Shown here: positions 43,647-52,360 of the stretch, one piece after another | Layout: the number at the start of each line of letters is the position of its first letter | Numbering within the stretch: the stretch's first letter is position 1 | Assembly (NCBI RefSeq): GCF_003315795.1 | Contig: NZ_QMEY01000007.1 | Location: 186,001-250,000, forward strand | DNA: 64,000 nucleotides | Direction of reading: 5' to 3' | Origin: Spongiactinospora rosea | Lineage (GTDB): Bacteria; Actinomycetota; Actinomycetes; Streptosporangiales; Streptosporangiaceae | Notes under the pieces: model-generated | Database searches by the model: none | What the model saw: only the letters and a program-made list of their open reading frames with translations | What the model was told of the DNA's origin: nothing | Made by a program: the position numbers and the translations under genes

Positions 43647-44138
43647 TCAAGACATGACCGCGAAATGGGCGAGCCACCCGAACCGCCCGGGCGGCAGCCG
43701 TACCGGCCCGTGCGCTCCGACGGCCACCGGCAGCGCGAACCCCACCGCCTTGGCCCGGCCGGAGCGGAGCGCATAGGCGCCACAGCAGCCGTCGCTGAGC
43801 TCCCGTACAAGCAGGAGTCCCCGCCCGCCGTCCGCGAACAGTTCGTCACAGCCGGGCGCGTCGGCGGGGCTCAGCCCGTCGAGGATCGTCGCCAGCCCGG
43901 CCGGGCGACCGTCCACGACCTCGCACCACACGGGATGGCCGCCGACCATGACCATGCGCAGCACGTACGGCGGGCAGGCGTGCCGCACCGCGTTGCCCGC
44001 GATCTCGGCCAGGGCCAGTTCGGCGTCGTAGAGGTCGCCTGGAGTCGCCTCCAGCAGGACCTCCCGCAGTACGGCACGCGCCCGGCCGACCGCCGCTCCG
44101 GTGGGGGGCAGCGGGGTGACGTGGAGGTACTGGCTCAT
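43647..44138 (-). CDS. Anti-sigma-factor-like ATP-binding protein (HATPase_c_2)
   Basis: A 163-residue RsbW-like GHKL ATPase: the N box is DAELALAEIAGNAVRHA and the G-box region GGRGLLLVRELSD. Actinomycetes use these as anti-sigma factors or as partners of XRE regulators. It ends convergently against the kinase gene and is divergent from an XRE gene 196 bases to its right, the geometry of whiJ/abaA-type loci. A DUF397 partner, usual in those loci, is not visible. Confidence 0.82.
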   Translation of the reverse strand: MSQYLHVTPLPPTGAAVGRARAVLREVLLEATPGDLYDAELALAEIAGNAVRHACPPYVLRMVMVGGHPVWCEVVDGRPAGLATILDGLSPADAPGCDELFADGGRGLLLVRELSDGCCGAYALRSGRAKAVGFALPVAVGAHGPVRLPPGRFGWLAHFAVMS

Positions 44139-44334
44139 GCGTGTTCTCCCTGTGACCGTATGTAGTCCCGGCCGCAGCAGAAAACCGCCGCGCGCCGCGT
44201 GAACGGCAGAAGGAATCCACGCCGTCAGCGGTCACCCCGACGGCGGTAGGCGTTTTCTGGTCGTCACGCCCGGCCATCCCCGCACTCGTTGACAATGAGT
44301 GATCGATCGATGACTTGAAGCGAAGGGGTCTGCG

Positions 44335-45708
44335 GTGGGCGAGCGGGTGGAGTTGCGGCGGGCTCGGCGGCGGCTGGGGATGACGCAGGAGGAGGCGGCC
44401 GAGGCGTTGTGGGTGTCGATGACCACGTGGAGCCGCTGGGAGCGCGGGATTCAGGGGGTGCGGCCGGTGTACCGGGCGCGGATGGCCCAGGTCTTCGACG
44501 TACCACCGGCCCAGATCGAACGCTGGCTCGACGGTGACGACGGCTTCCCGAGCGATGCGGTCGAAACGGAGATATGCCCAATTCCCGACTTCTCCGACCT
44601 ATCGGTGGAACGTACGGTGGTGGCGTCCGCGCGTCTGTGGAGGTGCGACATGGATGCCGAGCGGCGCCACACCCTGGCGGCGCTGCCGTTCGTCCCTGCG
44701 GCGCTCGGCGGCTGGCTGTCGGAGTGGGCCTACGGCCGTACGGTCACCGTGGCCGCGCACGAGGGCGGCGGCCCGGCGGTGGGCGTCTCCGACGCCGATC
44801 GGATCATGGAAGCCTGGCGGGCGTTCAACCTGATGGACCATCAGTTCGGCGCGGGCCTGGTACGACCGGCGATCATCGACTATCTGCACACCACCGTGGC
44901 CCCACTTCTACGCGGCCGGTACGACGCCCGGGTGGGCGCCCGCCTGATGACCGCCGCAGCCGCGATGACCCAGCTCGCCGGATGGACCGCCTTCGATCTC
45001 GGCCACCAGGGACAGGCCCAGCACTACTACGGCCAGGCGCTTAAGTTCGCCAAGATCGGCGGCGACACGCTGACCGCCGCCTGGCTGCTGACCGCGATGA
45101 CCCACCAGGCCATCTATGTCGGCCGACCGGAATGGGCCAGTCGCCTGGCCCGCGCCGCCCTCGCGACGGCGAGATCCGCCGAGGCCCCACCCCGCGTGAT
45201 CGCGCTCCTGCTGAACCGCGAAGCCTGGGCCACGGCCCTGTGCGCCGCCCGGTCCGACACGCGTGACTCGCACACCAGCGCCGAGGTAGCCCACCTGCTG
45301 CACGCGGCCGAAGACACCTACGCCCAGGGCACCACCAACCGTGACCCACACTGGGTGGCCTGGTACCTCCCCACCGAGCCGGTCGCCGACGCCGCCGTCT
45401 GCTGGTCACTGATCGGCCGGCATCGCAAGGCCGCCGAACTCCTGGAAGGCATCCTCCCCGCCTACGACCAGGCCCGATCCCGCTCCGCCCAGCTCACCCG
45501 GATCAGCGCCGCCGAAGCCTACCTCGGCATGGGCGAACTCGACCACGCCATCGACTCCGCCCGCACCGCCGTACCCGCCACCAAAACCCTCTCCTCCACC
45601 CGCCTCCGCGACCGCCTCACCCACTTCGCCACCACCCTCCACCCCCACGCCACCACCATCCACGTCCGCGAATTCCACGCCTACCTGCACGAAGAGCTGG
45701 CATCCTGA
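44335..45708 (+). CDS. XRE-type regulator with TPR-like C-terminus
   Basis: A 457-residue protein from a GTG at 44335. The N-terminus is a classic XRE helix-turn-helix (ELRRARRRLGMTQEEAAEALWVS, TTWSRWERGIQ), with DUF2690/TPR-type helical repeats behind it (about 90-450) containing AYLGMGELDHAIDSARTA. Divergent from the ATP-binding gene, it likely works with it in a developmental or antibiotic-regulating module like WhiJ/BldB-region regulators. Targets are unknown. Confidence 0.82.
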   Translation: MGERVELRRARRRLGMTQEEAAEALWVSMTTWSRWERGIQGVRPVYRARMAQVFDVPPAQIERWLDGDDGFPSDAVETEICPIPDFSDLSVERTVVASARLWRCDMDAERRHTLAALPFVPAALGGWLSEWAYGRTVTVAAHEGGGPAVGVSDADRIMEAWRAFNLMDHQFGAGLVRPAIIDYLHTTVAPLLRGRYDARVGARLMTAAAAMTQLAGWTAFDLGHQGQAQHYYGQALKFAKIGGDTLTAAWLLTAMTHQAIYVGRPEWASRLARAALATARSAEAPPRVIALLLNREAWATALCAARSDTRDSHTSAEVAHLLHAAEDTYAQGTTNRDPHWVAWYLPTEPVADAAVCWSLIGRHRKAAELLEGILPAYDQARSRSAQLTRISAAEAYLGMGELDHAIDSARTAVPATKTLSSTRLRDRLTHFATTLHPHATTIHVREFHAYLHEELAS

Positions 45709-45720
45709 CGACGCCACCAA

Positions 45721-45752
45721 GCAGGGCGCGCCGCCCTGCCCCGGCATGCCGG
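45721..45752. terminator. Bidirectional hairpin between convergent genes
   Basis: GCAGGGCG-CGC-CGCCCTGC (45721-45739) is a perfect 8-base stem, followed by the palindrome CCGGCATGCCGG (45741-45752). It lies between the convergent XRE and SGNH genes, so it may serve both. Confidence 0.7.
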
Positions 45753-45801
45753 AGCGGCCTTGACAGCGCCGCCCCGGCATGTGTCATCGGTCAGATGGCC
45801 G

Positions 45802-48800
45802 TCAGGCAGGGTCGCCGCCCTTGTTGATCCAGGCTTGGACGCTGCCCTTGTCGAAATCGAGCACCAGGTAGTCATCCCGCCCGTCGCCGTCCATGTCGGC
45901 GAACGTCAGCAGCTTGCCCTCGCCGACATCGACACCCGAGGCGATCTGCCCGCGCTCGACCCAGCCCGGCTTACCGTCCTGGTCGCCGCCACGGTTCAGC
46001 CACGCCCGCACGGCCTTGGTCCTCACATTGGCCACCAGGTAGTCGGCCCGGGCGTCGCAGTCCACATTGGCGAGTTCGATCGACTCCAGATCCCCGTGTC
46101 CTACACCTGCGGCGATCTGCCCGCGATCGATCCACCCGGGCTTGCCGTCCTGGTCGCCGCCGGAGTTGATCCAGGCGTGCACGGCACCGGTCTGCTGGTC
46201 CACCCGCAGGTAGTCGTCCCGCTTGTCGCCGTTGACGTCGGCGAACACCGGCATGCCGCTGCCCGGCGTACCCGAGGCGATCTGCCCGCGCGGCTCCCAG
46301 CCCGGCTTGCCATCGGCGTCGCCGCCGCGGTTCAGCCACGCCTTCACCGACCCGTTGCCGTTGGTGACCACCAGGTAGTCATCGCGGCCGTCACCATCGA
46401 TGTCGGCGAAACGGATGTACTCCTCCTCACCTCTAGAGGTGCCGGAGGCGATCTGCCCACGGTGGTGCCAGCCGGGCTTGCCATCGGCGTCGCCGCCCCG
46501 GTTCAGCCACGCCTGCACGGCCCCGGTCGCCTGATCGACCTTCAGATAGTCATCGCGCTTGTCGCCGTCGATGTCGGCGAAGGTGACGTACTCCTCGTCG
46601 AGGCGGTCAACGATCTGTCCGAGCGACTTCCAGCCGGGCTCGCCGCCGGAGTCGCCGCCCCGGTTGAGGAACGCCTGAGCTCGGCCGCCCTTGAGGCCAT
46701 AGACCAGGTAGTCATCACGCCCGTCGCCGTCGAGGTCGGCGAACGCCCGCTCCTGGCCCTCGCCCTTCTCGATCCCGGAGGCGATCTGCCCGCGCGGCTG
46801 CCAGCCCGGCTCGCCATCGGCGTCGCCGCCCTTGTTCAGCCACGCCTTGACCGCCCCGGTCTCGCCGTTGACCGTCAGGTAATCCGCCTTGGCGTCGTCG
46901 TCCACATCGGCGAACTCGACGTAGTCCCCGTCCTCGAGTACCCCGCCGGCGGCGATCTGCCCCCGATCGACCCAGCCGGGCGCACCGCCCGCATCCCCGC
47001 CCTTGTTGAGCCAGGCGTGCACGGCCCCCGTGTCTATGTCCACCCGCAGGTAGTCGGCCCGCTTGTCGCCATCGACATCGGCGAACACCAGCCGCCCCTT
47101 GCCCGGCGTACCAGAGGCGATCTGCCCGCGCGGTTCCCAGCCCGGCCGGCCATCGACGTCGCCGCCCTTGTTCAGCCACGCCTTCACCGACCCATTGTCG
47201 CTGTTGACCAGCAGGTAGTCATCGCGGCCGTCGCCGTCGATGTCGGCGAATCGGATGAACTCATCCTGGCCCGGAGAGGTGCCGGAGGCGATCTGCCCGC
47301 GGGGATGCCAGCCGGGCTTGCCGTCCTGGTCGCGGTTGAGCCACGCCTGCACGGCCCCGGTCTTCATGTCCACCTTGAGGTAGTCGTCCCGCTTGTCGCC
47401 GTCCATGTCGGCGAACGTGACGAACTCGTCCTTGGCCTCGCGGGTGCCGGAGGCGATCTGCCCGCGCGCGATCCACCGGCCCCGGGTGTCATCGCACGTC
47501 ACCTTCTCGACATCGGATATCCAGCCGTTCTCGGCGACCTCCAGCAGGCCGTCGTAGAAGGCGTCGGCCATCTTGCGATACCCGTTGTCGTTCGGGTGCA
47601 GCGAATCGACCAGGTCAGCGGGCGTGACCGCGGACATGTCGGCCAGCACGACGTGCCTGCCCGCCCGCGCCCGCTCGGCGACCAGGTCGCGGACGCGCCC
47701 GTTGAACGTGGTGATCCTGGCGTTGACGGCCGGGGTCTTGGAGGGCACGAGGGTGGCCACGACCACCGCCGCCTTGGGCGCGTCCTTCAGGACCTCATCG
47801 ATTAGCGAGCCCAGCGCGGCCGGTGCCGCGCCGGCGTCGCCGCGGTCCATGTCGTTGGTCCCGGCGTGCACCAGCACGAGGTTGGGCCGCCACGCGGGGA
47901 CCGCGTCGTCGGCCCACTGTGCGATCTGGCCGATCATCGCGCCGGAATGGCCCTCGTTGTCGCGGTCGGGTAGTTGCCCGGACTGCTGGGAGCCGACGAA
48001 GTCCACCCGCTGCGCCGCCGCCACCTTGGCCTTCGTCTCGGCGGCGGTTTCCTCGTTCAGTTTCCGCCACAGGTCGGCCCGGTAGCTGGACTGGGTCGAG
48101 CTGCCGATGCCGTAGGTGATGGAGTCGCCCAGCGGCATGATCTTGAGATCCCGCTTCCGCAATTCATCACGCGCGCCCACGCCCTCAAGCAGGTCCTTGA
48201 GCTTGCGGGCGACTCGCACGCCGACGGCCACGACGCCCACGCCCACGTAGATCAGCGCCTCCACGAACGACTTGCCGATCCATCCCCCGGTCGCTCGCAC
48301 CGCATCAGCGATCCGCGTCAGCAGGGTGCTCCCGTACACCTCCACCCAGCCCAGCAGACTCCCCAGCAGGGCCCCTTCGACGGCGTAGGAGAGCGCCACG
48401 GCGAACGCCTCGGTCCAGACGTCCTTGTCGAATTGCCTGTTGTCGAAGTAGGCGAACATCAGTTCGCTGGTGAGGCCCTTGGTGAACCCGCCGAAGGCCC
48501 CGCAGATCGGCCCGGCGGCCGGCGGGACCGTCGCCCCGAACGTGAGCAGGCACAACGACGCCATCAAGACGCCTGCGGCGAATGCCACCCAGAAGGCGGC
48601 GAGCTTTTGCCACCAGTTGGCGTCCGTGCCGACCTGGTCGGCCGGTATCACCAGCGCGAGCCCGTTGTCGATCACCCTGACGGACCCGTTGAACCCGAAC
48701 CCCGCCGTTGAGGGGTGATAGACGCCCAGCTTGTGCGACTCGACGCTGGAAATGATGTAGTCGCCCAGTGACTGACCATTCTCCTGCGCCCGGCGGATCT

Positions 48801-49146
48801 TGGCGGCCTCCTCCTCCAGATGGGCCCTGTTGGCCCCGGCCACCTCGAAGGTCACCACCACATCGTCGTCGGCCGTCGTCAGGGCGGCCAGGTCGGCCGG
48901 GGCATCGGCCGCGCAGACCAGGCGTATCGCGGATTTCTGCCCGGTCACCGGCGGCAGGACACCCGCCGGCAGTGCGGTGGCGCCGGCCGGTGCCTCGCAC
49001 GGGTTCAGCGAGGGTCTCGCCTGCGCGTGCCCGGGTACGGCGACACCGGTCAGCATCAACGCGACGGAGACCACGATCGCGATGAGCCGGGTCGCTTGCC
49101 GGGCCCGCCCGCTACGGGGTGGTAAGGGGGATGGACGATGGTTCAC
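45802..49146 (-). CDS. Secreted SGNH/GDSL hydrolase with ten FG-GAP-like repeats
   Basis: A 1114-residue protein from a GTG at 49146 (GAAGGGA upstream; an ATG at 49170 is an alternative). It has a signal peptide (about 1-43), an N-terminal region of unknown fold with hydrophobic segments (about 165-320), and an SGNH esterase domain (about 330-550) with GDSITYG (Ser near 338), the HAGTND block near 432 and DSLHPND near 515. Ten tandem repeats of about 56 residues follow (from about 558), each with a calcium-loop-like FADxDGDxRDDYL and AWLN. Repeats 1-5 and 6-10 match pairwise. It is likely an extracellular esterase or lectin-like enzyme; substrate is unknown. Confidence 0.88.
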   Translation of the reverse strand: MNHRPSPLPPRSGRARQATRLIAIVVSVALMLTGVAVPGHAQARPSLNPCEAPAGATALPAGVLPPVTGQKSAIRLVCAADAPADLAALTTADDDVVVTFEVAGANRAHLEEEAAKIRRAQENGQSLGDYIISSVESHKLGVYHPSTAGFGFNGSVRVIDNGLALVIPADQVGTDANWWQKLAAFWVAFAAGVLMASLCLLTFGATVPPAAGPICGAFGGFTKGLTSELMFAYFDNRQFDKDVWTEAFAVALSYAVEGALLGSLLGWVEVYGSTLLTRIADAVRATGGWIGKSFVEALIYVGVGVVAVGVRVARKLKDLLEGVGARDELRKRDLKIMPLGDSITYGIGSSTQSSYRADLWRKLNEETAAETKAKVAAAQRVDFVGSQQSGQLPDRDNEGHSGAMIGQIAQWADDAVPAWRPNLVLVHAGTNDMDRGDAGAAPAALGSLIDEVLKDAPKAAVVVATLVPSKTPAVNARITTFNGRVRDLVAERARAGRHVVLADMSAVTPADLVDSLHPNDNGYRKMADAFYDGLLEVAENGWISDVEKVTCDDTRGRWIARGQIASGTREAKDEFVTFADMDGDKRDDYLKVDMKTGAVQAWLNRDQDGKPGWHPRGQIASGTSPGQDEFIRFADIDGDGRDDYLLVNSDNGSVKAWLNKGGDVDGRPGWEPRGQIASGTPGKGRLVFADVDGDKRADYLRVDIDTGAVHAWLNKGGDAGGAPGWVDRGQIAAGGVLEDGDYVEFADVDDDAKADYLTVNGETGAVKAWLNKGGDADGEPGWQPRGQIASGIEKGEGQERAFADLDGDGRDDYLVYGLKGGRAQAFLNRGGDSGGEPGWKSLGQIVDRLDEEYVTFADIDGDKRDDYLKVDQATGAVQAWLNRGGDADGKPGWHHRGQIASGTSRGEEEYIRFADIDGDGRDDYLVVTNGNGSVKAWLNRGGDADGKPGWEPRGQIASGTPGSGMPVFADVNGDKRDDYLRVDQQTGAVHAWINSGGDQDGKPGWIDRGQIAAGVGHGDLESIELANVDCDARADYLVANVRTKAVRAWLNRGGDQDGKPGWVERGQIASGVDVGEGKLLTFADMDGDGRDDYLVLDFDKGSVQAWINKGGDPA

Positions 49147-49786
49147 GACGTTCCCTTCAGCACAGATCATGTGTCAATGGCACGGGGCGGAGCCTCGCCC
49201 GGCCAGGGCGTACCGGTTCACCCCCCTGTCGGCGACCGCTACAGGAGACGTACTCGCCGGTCGTCCATCAAATGACGGCACGGGCGAGCCGAGTGGGGAC
49301 GCGAGTCGGAACGCTGACGGTGATCGGGTGAACAGGTGCGAACTTCTGATCGGGCCGTTGATCCCGGCCTTTCTGGCGGGACCCGTACACGACCTCGTGG
49401 GTCGATCACCCGACGCGAGTGTTCACCATCTCATTGACCATGCACTATGCCGTTTTGTATTCACTTTTTGCCCACGTTGTGCCGGGAGGGCCCCGGATGC
49501 CGTTCGACCGCGCTGCGGTTGAGTTGCCGCGCTCAACGCCGGCCTGCCTGGCCGGGGTCTTCCGCGGGCCGGACACGGCCAATAACCGTCCTGTCATGAA
49601 GTGCCCCTGAAAGATGGCGTGCCAGCGGGCACGCCAGAACGAATTCGAGTGACCTCAGCGGCCTCGCCCACCGCACCCGTTGCACTTCGGGCTTTACCGG
49701 CACGAGGCCGAGCCGGCTGCCGCCTGCCGATGATCACTCACCAGTCCGTCCGGTGCCCACTTTCTGACCACCGGGGGGCGCTCAAG
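49147..49786. other. Intergenic region between the SGNH and F420-oxidoreductase genes
   Basis: About 640 bases. The left part presumably holds the promoter of the leftward SGNH gene. A stretch near 49420-49480 is notably AT-richer than its surroundings (TGCCGTTTTGTATTCACTTTTTG). I see no convincing gene, repeat or RNA gene, and only short open frames with poor codon usage. Confidence 0.45.
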
Positions 49787-50656
49787 TCAGAGGGACTTCA
49801 GGGCGGTGGAAATGGTGGTGAGGTGGGCCGGGGTCCAGGGGCCCGGGGTGATGACGGTGATGTGGTCGATGCCGAGGGTGGCGGCCTCGGTGCAGCGGTG
49901 GGTGAAGGAGTCGGGGGATTCGCCGGAGGCGAGGCGGGTGGAGAGGGTTTTCTCGATTTCGTGGTAGGGGCGGCCGAGTTCGTCGCAGTGGCGGGCGAGG
50001 ACTTCGAGTTTGTGGCGGATGGTCTTGCCGCCGTCCGGGACGTCGAAGAGGTTGCACGCGTCGGCGTACTGGGCGACGAGGCGGAGGGTTTTGCGTTCGC
50101 CGGTGCCGCCGATGAGGATTTTGGGGCGGCCCGAAGGGGCGAGGGGGCGGGGGTCGGTGGAGGGGCCGGTCAGGTGGTGGTGGGTGCCCTCGAAGGGGGA
50201 ATCGTCGCCGGACCACATGCGCAGGGCGATGCGCAGGGTCTCGTCCAGGCGTTCGTAGCGTTCGGCGAGCGGGGGCAGGGGAAGGCCCATCGCGTCGGCC
50301 TCGCGCTGGTGGTAGCCGGTGCCGATGCCCAGCCAGGCGCGGCCGCCGGACAGTACGTCGAGCGTGGTCACCGCCTTGACCAGCAGGGTGGCCGGGCGGT
50401 AGGTGACGCCGGTGACCATCGTGCCGAGCCTCACCCGCTCGGTGCGGGCGGCGGCGAAGCCGAGGACGGTGTACGCCTCCAGCATGTCGGTCTCATCGGG
50501 ACCGGCGTTCGGGTCGGCCTGGATCAGGTGGTCGGAGACCCACAGGGTGTCGATGCCGCTCTCGTCGGCGGCCTCGGCGAGCCGGATCAGTTCCTCGCGG
50601 ATGCGCGCCGGGCCGCCCGGCCATGAGTAGTTGGTGACGTTGATGCTGACTCGCAT
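49787..50656 (-). CDS. F420-dependent LLM-class oxidoreductase
   Basis: A 289-residue luciferase-like monooxygenase. The ATG at 50656 has AGGAGC upstream. It shows ADESGIDTLWVSDHLI, LGTMVTGVTYRPATLLVKAVTTLDVLSGGRAWLGIGTGYHQRE and the flavin/F420-barrel end region DHITVITPG. Substrates and the choice between FMN and F420 are not determined by sequence alone; F420 is likely in this host. Its start lies 8 bases after the SnoaL-like gene stop, so the two form an operon. Confidence 0.88.
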   Translation of the reverse strand: MRVSINVTNYSWPGGPARIREELIRLAEAADESGIDTLWVSDHLIQADPNAGPDETDMLEAYTVLGFAAARTERVRLGTMVTGVTYRPATLLVKAVTTLDVLSGGRAWLGIGTGYHQREADAMGLPLPPLAERYERLDETLRIALRMWSGDDSPFEGTHHHLTGPSTDPRPLAPSGRPKILIGGTGERKTLRLVAQYADACNLFDVPDGGKTIRHKLEVLARHCDELGRPYHEIEKTLSTRLASGESPDSFTHRCTEAATLGIDHITVITPGPWTPAHLTTISTALKSL

Positions 50657-50664
50657 GACGCTCC

Positions 50665-51057
50665 TCACCAGCCCGACGTGTGGCCGGCGGGGGGCTTGAG
50701 CGGGCCGAGGTGGACGCCCGCGATGAGCCAGCGGTCGTCAGGGCAGACGGCGGCGATGGAGACGCGGAAGCGGTCGGAGACGTCCCGGCCCTTGGCGGTG
50801 GTCTCCTGGACGTCCACGCCGACGACATAGGCGGCGGTGCCGTACTCGTGCACCTTCGGGTCTTCGATCACGAAGGACCGGTTGACCAGCCCGTGTCCGA
50901 ATCGGCCGAGCCACTGGTCGCGGCCCAGGACGAAGCCCAGCGGCCCCACGCCCACGAAGTCGTCGGCGAGCAGGGCGTCGAGCGCGACGGGGTCGTTGGC
51001 CTCTTCGGCGGCGGCCCAGCGGTGGACGAGGTCGAGTACGTCGGTGGCTGCGGTCAT
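50665..51057 (-). CDS. SnoaL-like NTF2-fold protein
   Basis: A 130-residue protein from an ATG at 51057 with GAGGAG upstream: VLDLVHRWAAAEEANDPVALDALLADDFVGVGPLGFVLG and the closing WLIAGVHLGPLKPP are typical SnoaL-like sequence. Such proteins bind hydrophobic metabolites or act as cyclases/hydroxylases. It is the first gene of a two-gene unit with the F420 oxidoreductase and is divergent from a TetR gene, which probably represses both. Confidence 0.8.
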   Translation of the reverse strand: MTAATDVLDLVHRWAAAEEANDPVALDALLADDFVGVGPLGFVLGRDQWLGRFGHGLVNRSFVIEDPKVHEYGTAAYVVGVDVQETTAKGRDVSDRFRVSIAAVCPDDRWLIAGVHLGPLKPPAGHTSGW

Positions 51058-51077
51058 CACACACTCCTCAGAATTTG

Positions 51078-51107
51078 TAGGGTGACTCTGAATATAGGGT
51101 AACTCTA
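51078..51107. promoter_or_regulatory. Quasi-palindromic operator between SnoaL-like and TetR genes
   Basis: GTAGGGTGACTCTGAA and its partner read on the other strand GTAGAGTTACCCTATA match at about 12 of 15 positions; they also appear as direct copies AGGGTGACTCT (51079-51089) and AGGGTAACTCT (51096-51106). The site lies between the divergent starts. Confidence 0.55.
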
Positions 51108-51130
51108 CCTTCTTTGCTACTCTATTGGGC

Positions 51131-51790
51131 ATGGGACTTCGGGAGTTCAAGAAGGAGCAGACGCGGCGGCTGCTGGCCGAGACGGCCTGGCGGATGTTCG
51201 CCGACCGGGGCTTCGAGCAGGTGAAGGTGGCCGAGATCGCCCGCGCGGCGATGGTCTCCGAAGCCACCGTGTTCAAGTACTTCCCCACCAAGGAGGGCTT
51301 GTTCTTCTCCGGCCTTGAGGACTTCGGCGACCGCCTGATCGCGGCCGTGCGCGAGCGCGAGCCCGGCGAATCCGCGCTCGTCGCCTGCCGCCGCTTCCTG
51401 CTCAACGGCGTCGGCGGGCTGCTCGGCCGGATCGAGGGGGGCGACGCCCAGGCGCTCGACCGGCTGCGCACGATCAACCGGGTGATCACCGAGAGTCCCA
51501 CCCTCCGGGCCCGCGAGCAGCAGGTGATCGCCGGGTACACCGAGGACCTGGCCGGGCTGCTGGCCGAGGAGGTCGGCGCGGACGAGGACGACATCGGCCC
51601 GCGCGTCGCGGCCAACGCCCTGATCGGCGTGCATCGCACGCTCATCGGCGAGGTCCGCCGCCGGGCGGCCTCGCTGGAGGACCCGCGCATGATCGCCACG
51701 GACGTGCATCGGGCGGGCACCCATGCCTTCGCCCTGCTCGAACACGGCCTGCGCGACTACGCCATCAAGCCGGCCGCCGCATCGCAGTGA
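51131..51790 (+). CDS. TetR family transcriptional regulator
   Basis: A 219-residue TetR protein from the ATG at 51131. The helix-turn-helix contains VAEIARAAMVSEATVFKYFPTKEGLFF. The C-terminal domain has a long acidic helix (LAGLLAEEVGADEDDIGPRVAANAL). It likely controls the divergent SnoaL-like/F420 oxidoreductase operon and itself. The ligand is unknown. Confidence 0.88.
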   Translation: MGLREFKKEQTRRLLAETAWRMFADRGFEQVKVAEIARAAMVSEATVFKYFPTKEGLFFSGLEDFGDRLIAAVREREPGESALVACRRFLLNGVGGLLGRIEGGDAQALDRLRTINRVITESPTLRAREQQVIAGYTEDLAGLLAEEVGADEDDIGPRVAANALIGVHRTLIGEVRRRAASLEDPRMIATDVHRAGTHAFALLEHGLRDYAIKPAAASQ

Positions 51791-51911
51791 CCCTCTTACC
51801 GCTTCGCCTGGCTTAGGTGGCCCCTGGGGCAGGATTTAACGTATCGACACAGGCGGCGATGGTACGGACACTCTTCGTGAGCGAAGTCGTTTCCGATCCG
51901 AGAGGACCGCT

Positions 51912-52217
51912 ATGCCGACCGCACGTATCGCCGCAGGCAGTACCGCACCCGGGCAAGGCTGGCAGCCCTATGGGGCCAACGGCATCTACATCGACGTGGA
52001 CACCACCTCCGGCCGCTTCACCGGCGCCCCGATCTACGTCAGCTCGGTGGGCGGCACGGGCACCCAGTGGGGTCTGGTGGGGCCCAGCGCGATCTACTCC
52101 CCCACCGCCACCGGCTTCCGGGTCTACGTGCAGTGGCGTGACGGGGCGGGGCTGACGCCCGCGCACGCGCAGCAGTACGGCTGGCACATCAACTGGATCG
52201 GCTACGACAACCCATAA
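51912..52217 (+). CDS. Small beta-rich protein of unknown function
   Basis: A 101-residue protein with no signal peptide (GAGAGGACC upstream). Its sequence is Gly/Thr/Tyr/Trp-rich: GWQPYGANGIYIDVDTTSG, IYVSSVGGTGTQWGLVGPSA, YSPTATGFRVYVQW and GWHINWIGYDN. The repeated aromatic beta-strands suggest a beta-sandwich or lectin-like fold. I recall similar small modules in other bacteria but cannot name the family. A strong terminator hairpin follows. Confidence 0.55.
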   Translation: MPTARIAAGSTAPGQGWQPYGANGIYIDVDTTSGRFTGAPIYVSSVGGTGTQWGLVGPSAIYSPTATGFRVYVQWRDGAGLTPAHAQQYGWHINWIGYDNP

Positions 52218-52225
52218 CCCGATAT

Positions 52226-52274
52226 GCCGGGCCTGCCGGGCGTGCCGCCGACCAGCACGCGCGGCAGGCCCGGC
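52226..52274 (+). terminator. Strong hairpin terminator after the 101-residue gene
   Basis: GCCGGGCCTGCC (52226-52237) pairs with GGCAGGCCCGGC (52263-52274), with a further GCGTGC/GCACGC pair inside, followed by CGTTTT. It is the best intrinsic terminator in the window. Confidence 0.8.
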
Positions 52275-52300
52275 CGTTTTACGCGTACCCGCGTCGGCGG

Positions 52301-52342
52301 CTGACCAAAGTGACCGATATGGTCAGTTCGTCTAAACAGACG
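52301..52342. promoter_or_regulatory. Two inverted repeats upstream of the FAD monooxygenase gene
   Basis: CTGACCA (52301-52307) and TGGTCAG (52320-52326) form perfect 7-base arms 12 bases apart, and CGTCT-AAAC-AGACG (52329-52342) is a second perfect dyad. Both lie just upstream of the gene starting at 52361, where the TetR encoded downstream could bind. Confidence 0.6.
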
Positions 52343-52360
52343 TCGATGAAGGGAAGCGTC

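Noticed and set aside
45760..47805. 681-residue plus-strand frame opposite the SGNH gene
   Set aside because: It mirrors the FG-GAP repeats on the other strand and has no independent family features.
49419..49610. Short 63-residue frame in the AT-richer intergenic stretch
   Set aside because: No ribosome site, poor codon usage and no recognisable motif.
50665..51720. Extended 351-residue version of the SnoaL-like protein
   Set aside because: The N-terminal two thirds is antisense to the TetR gene; the ATG at 51057 has GAGGAG and gives a normal SnoaL-like size.
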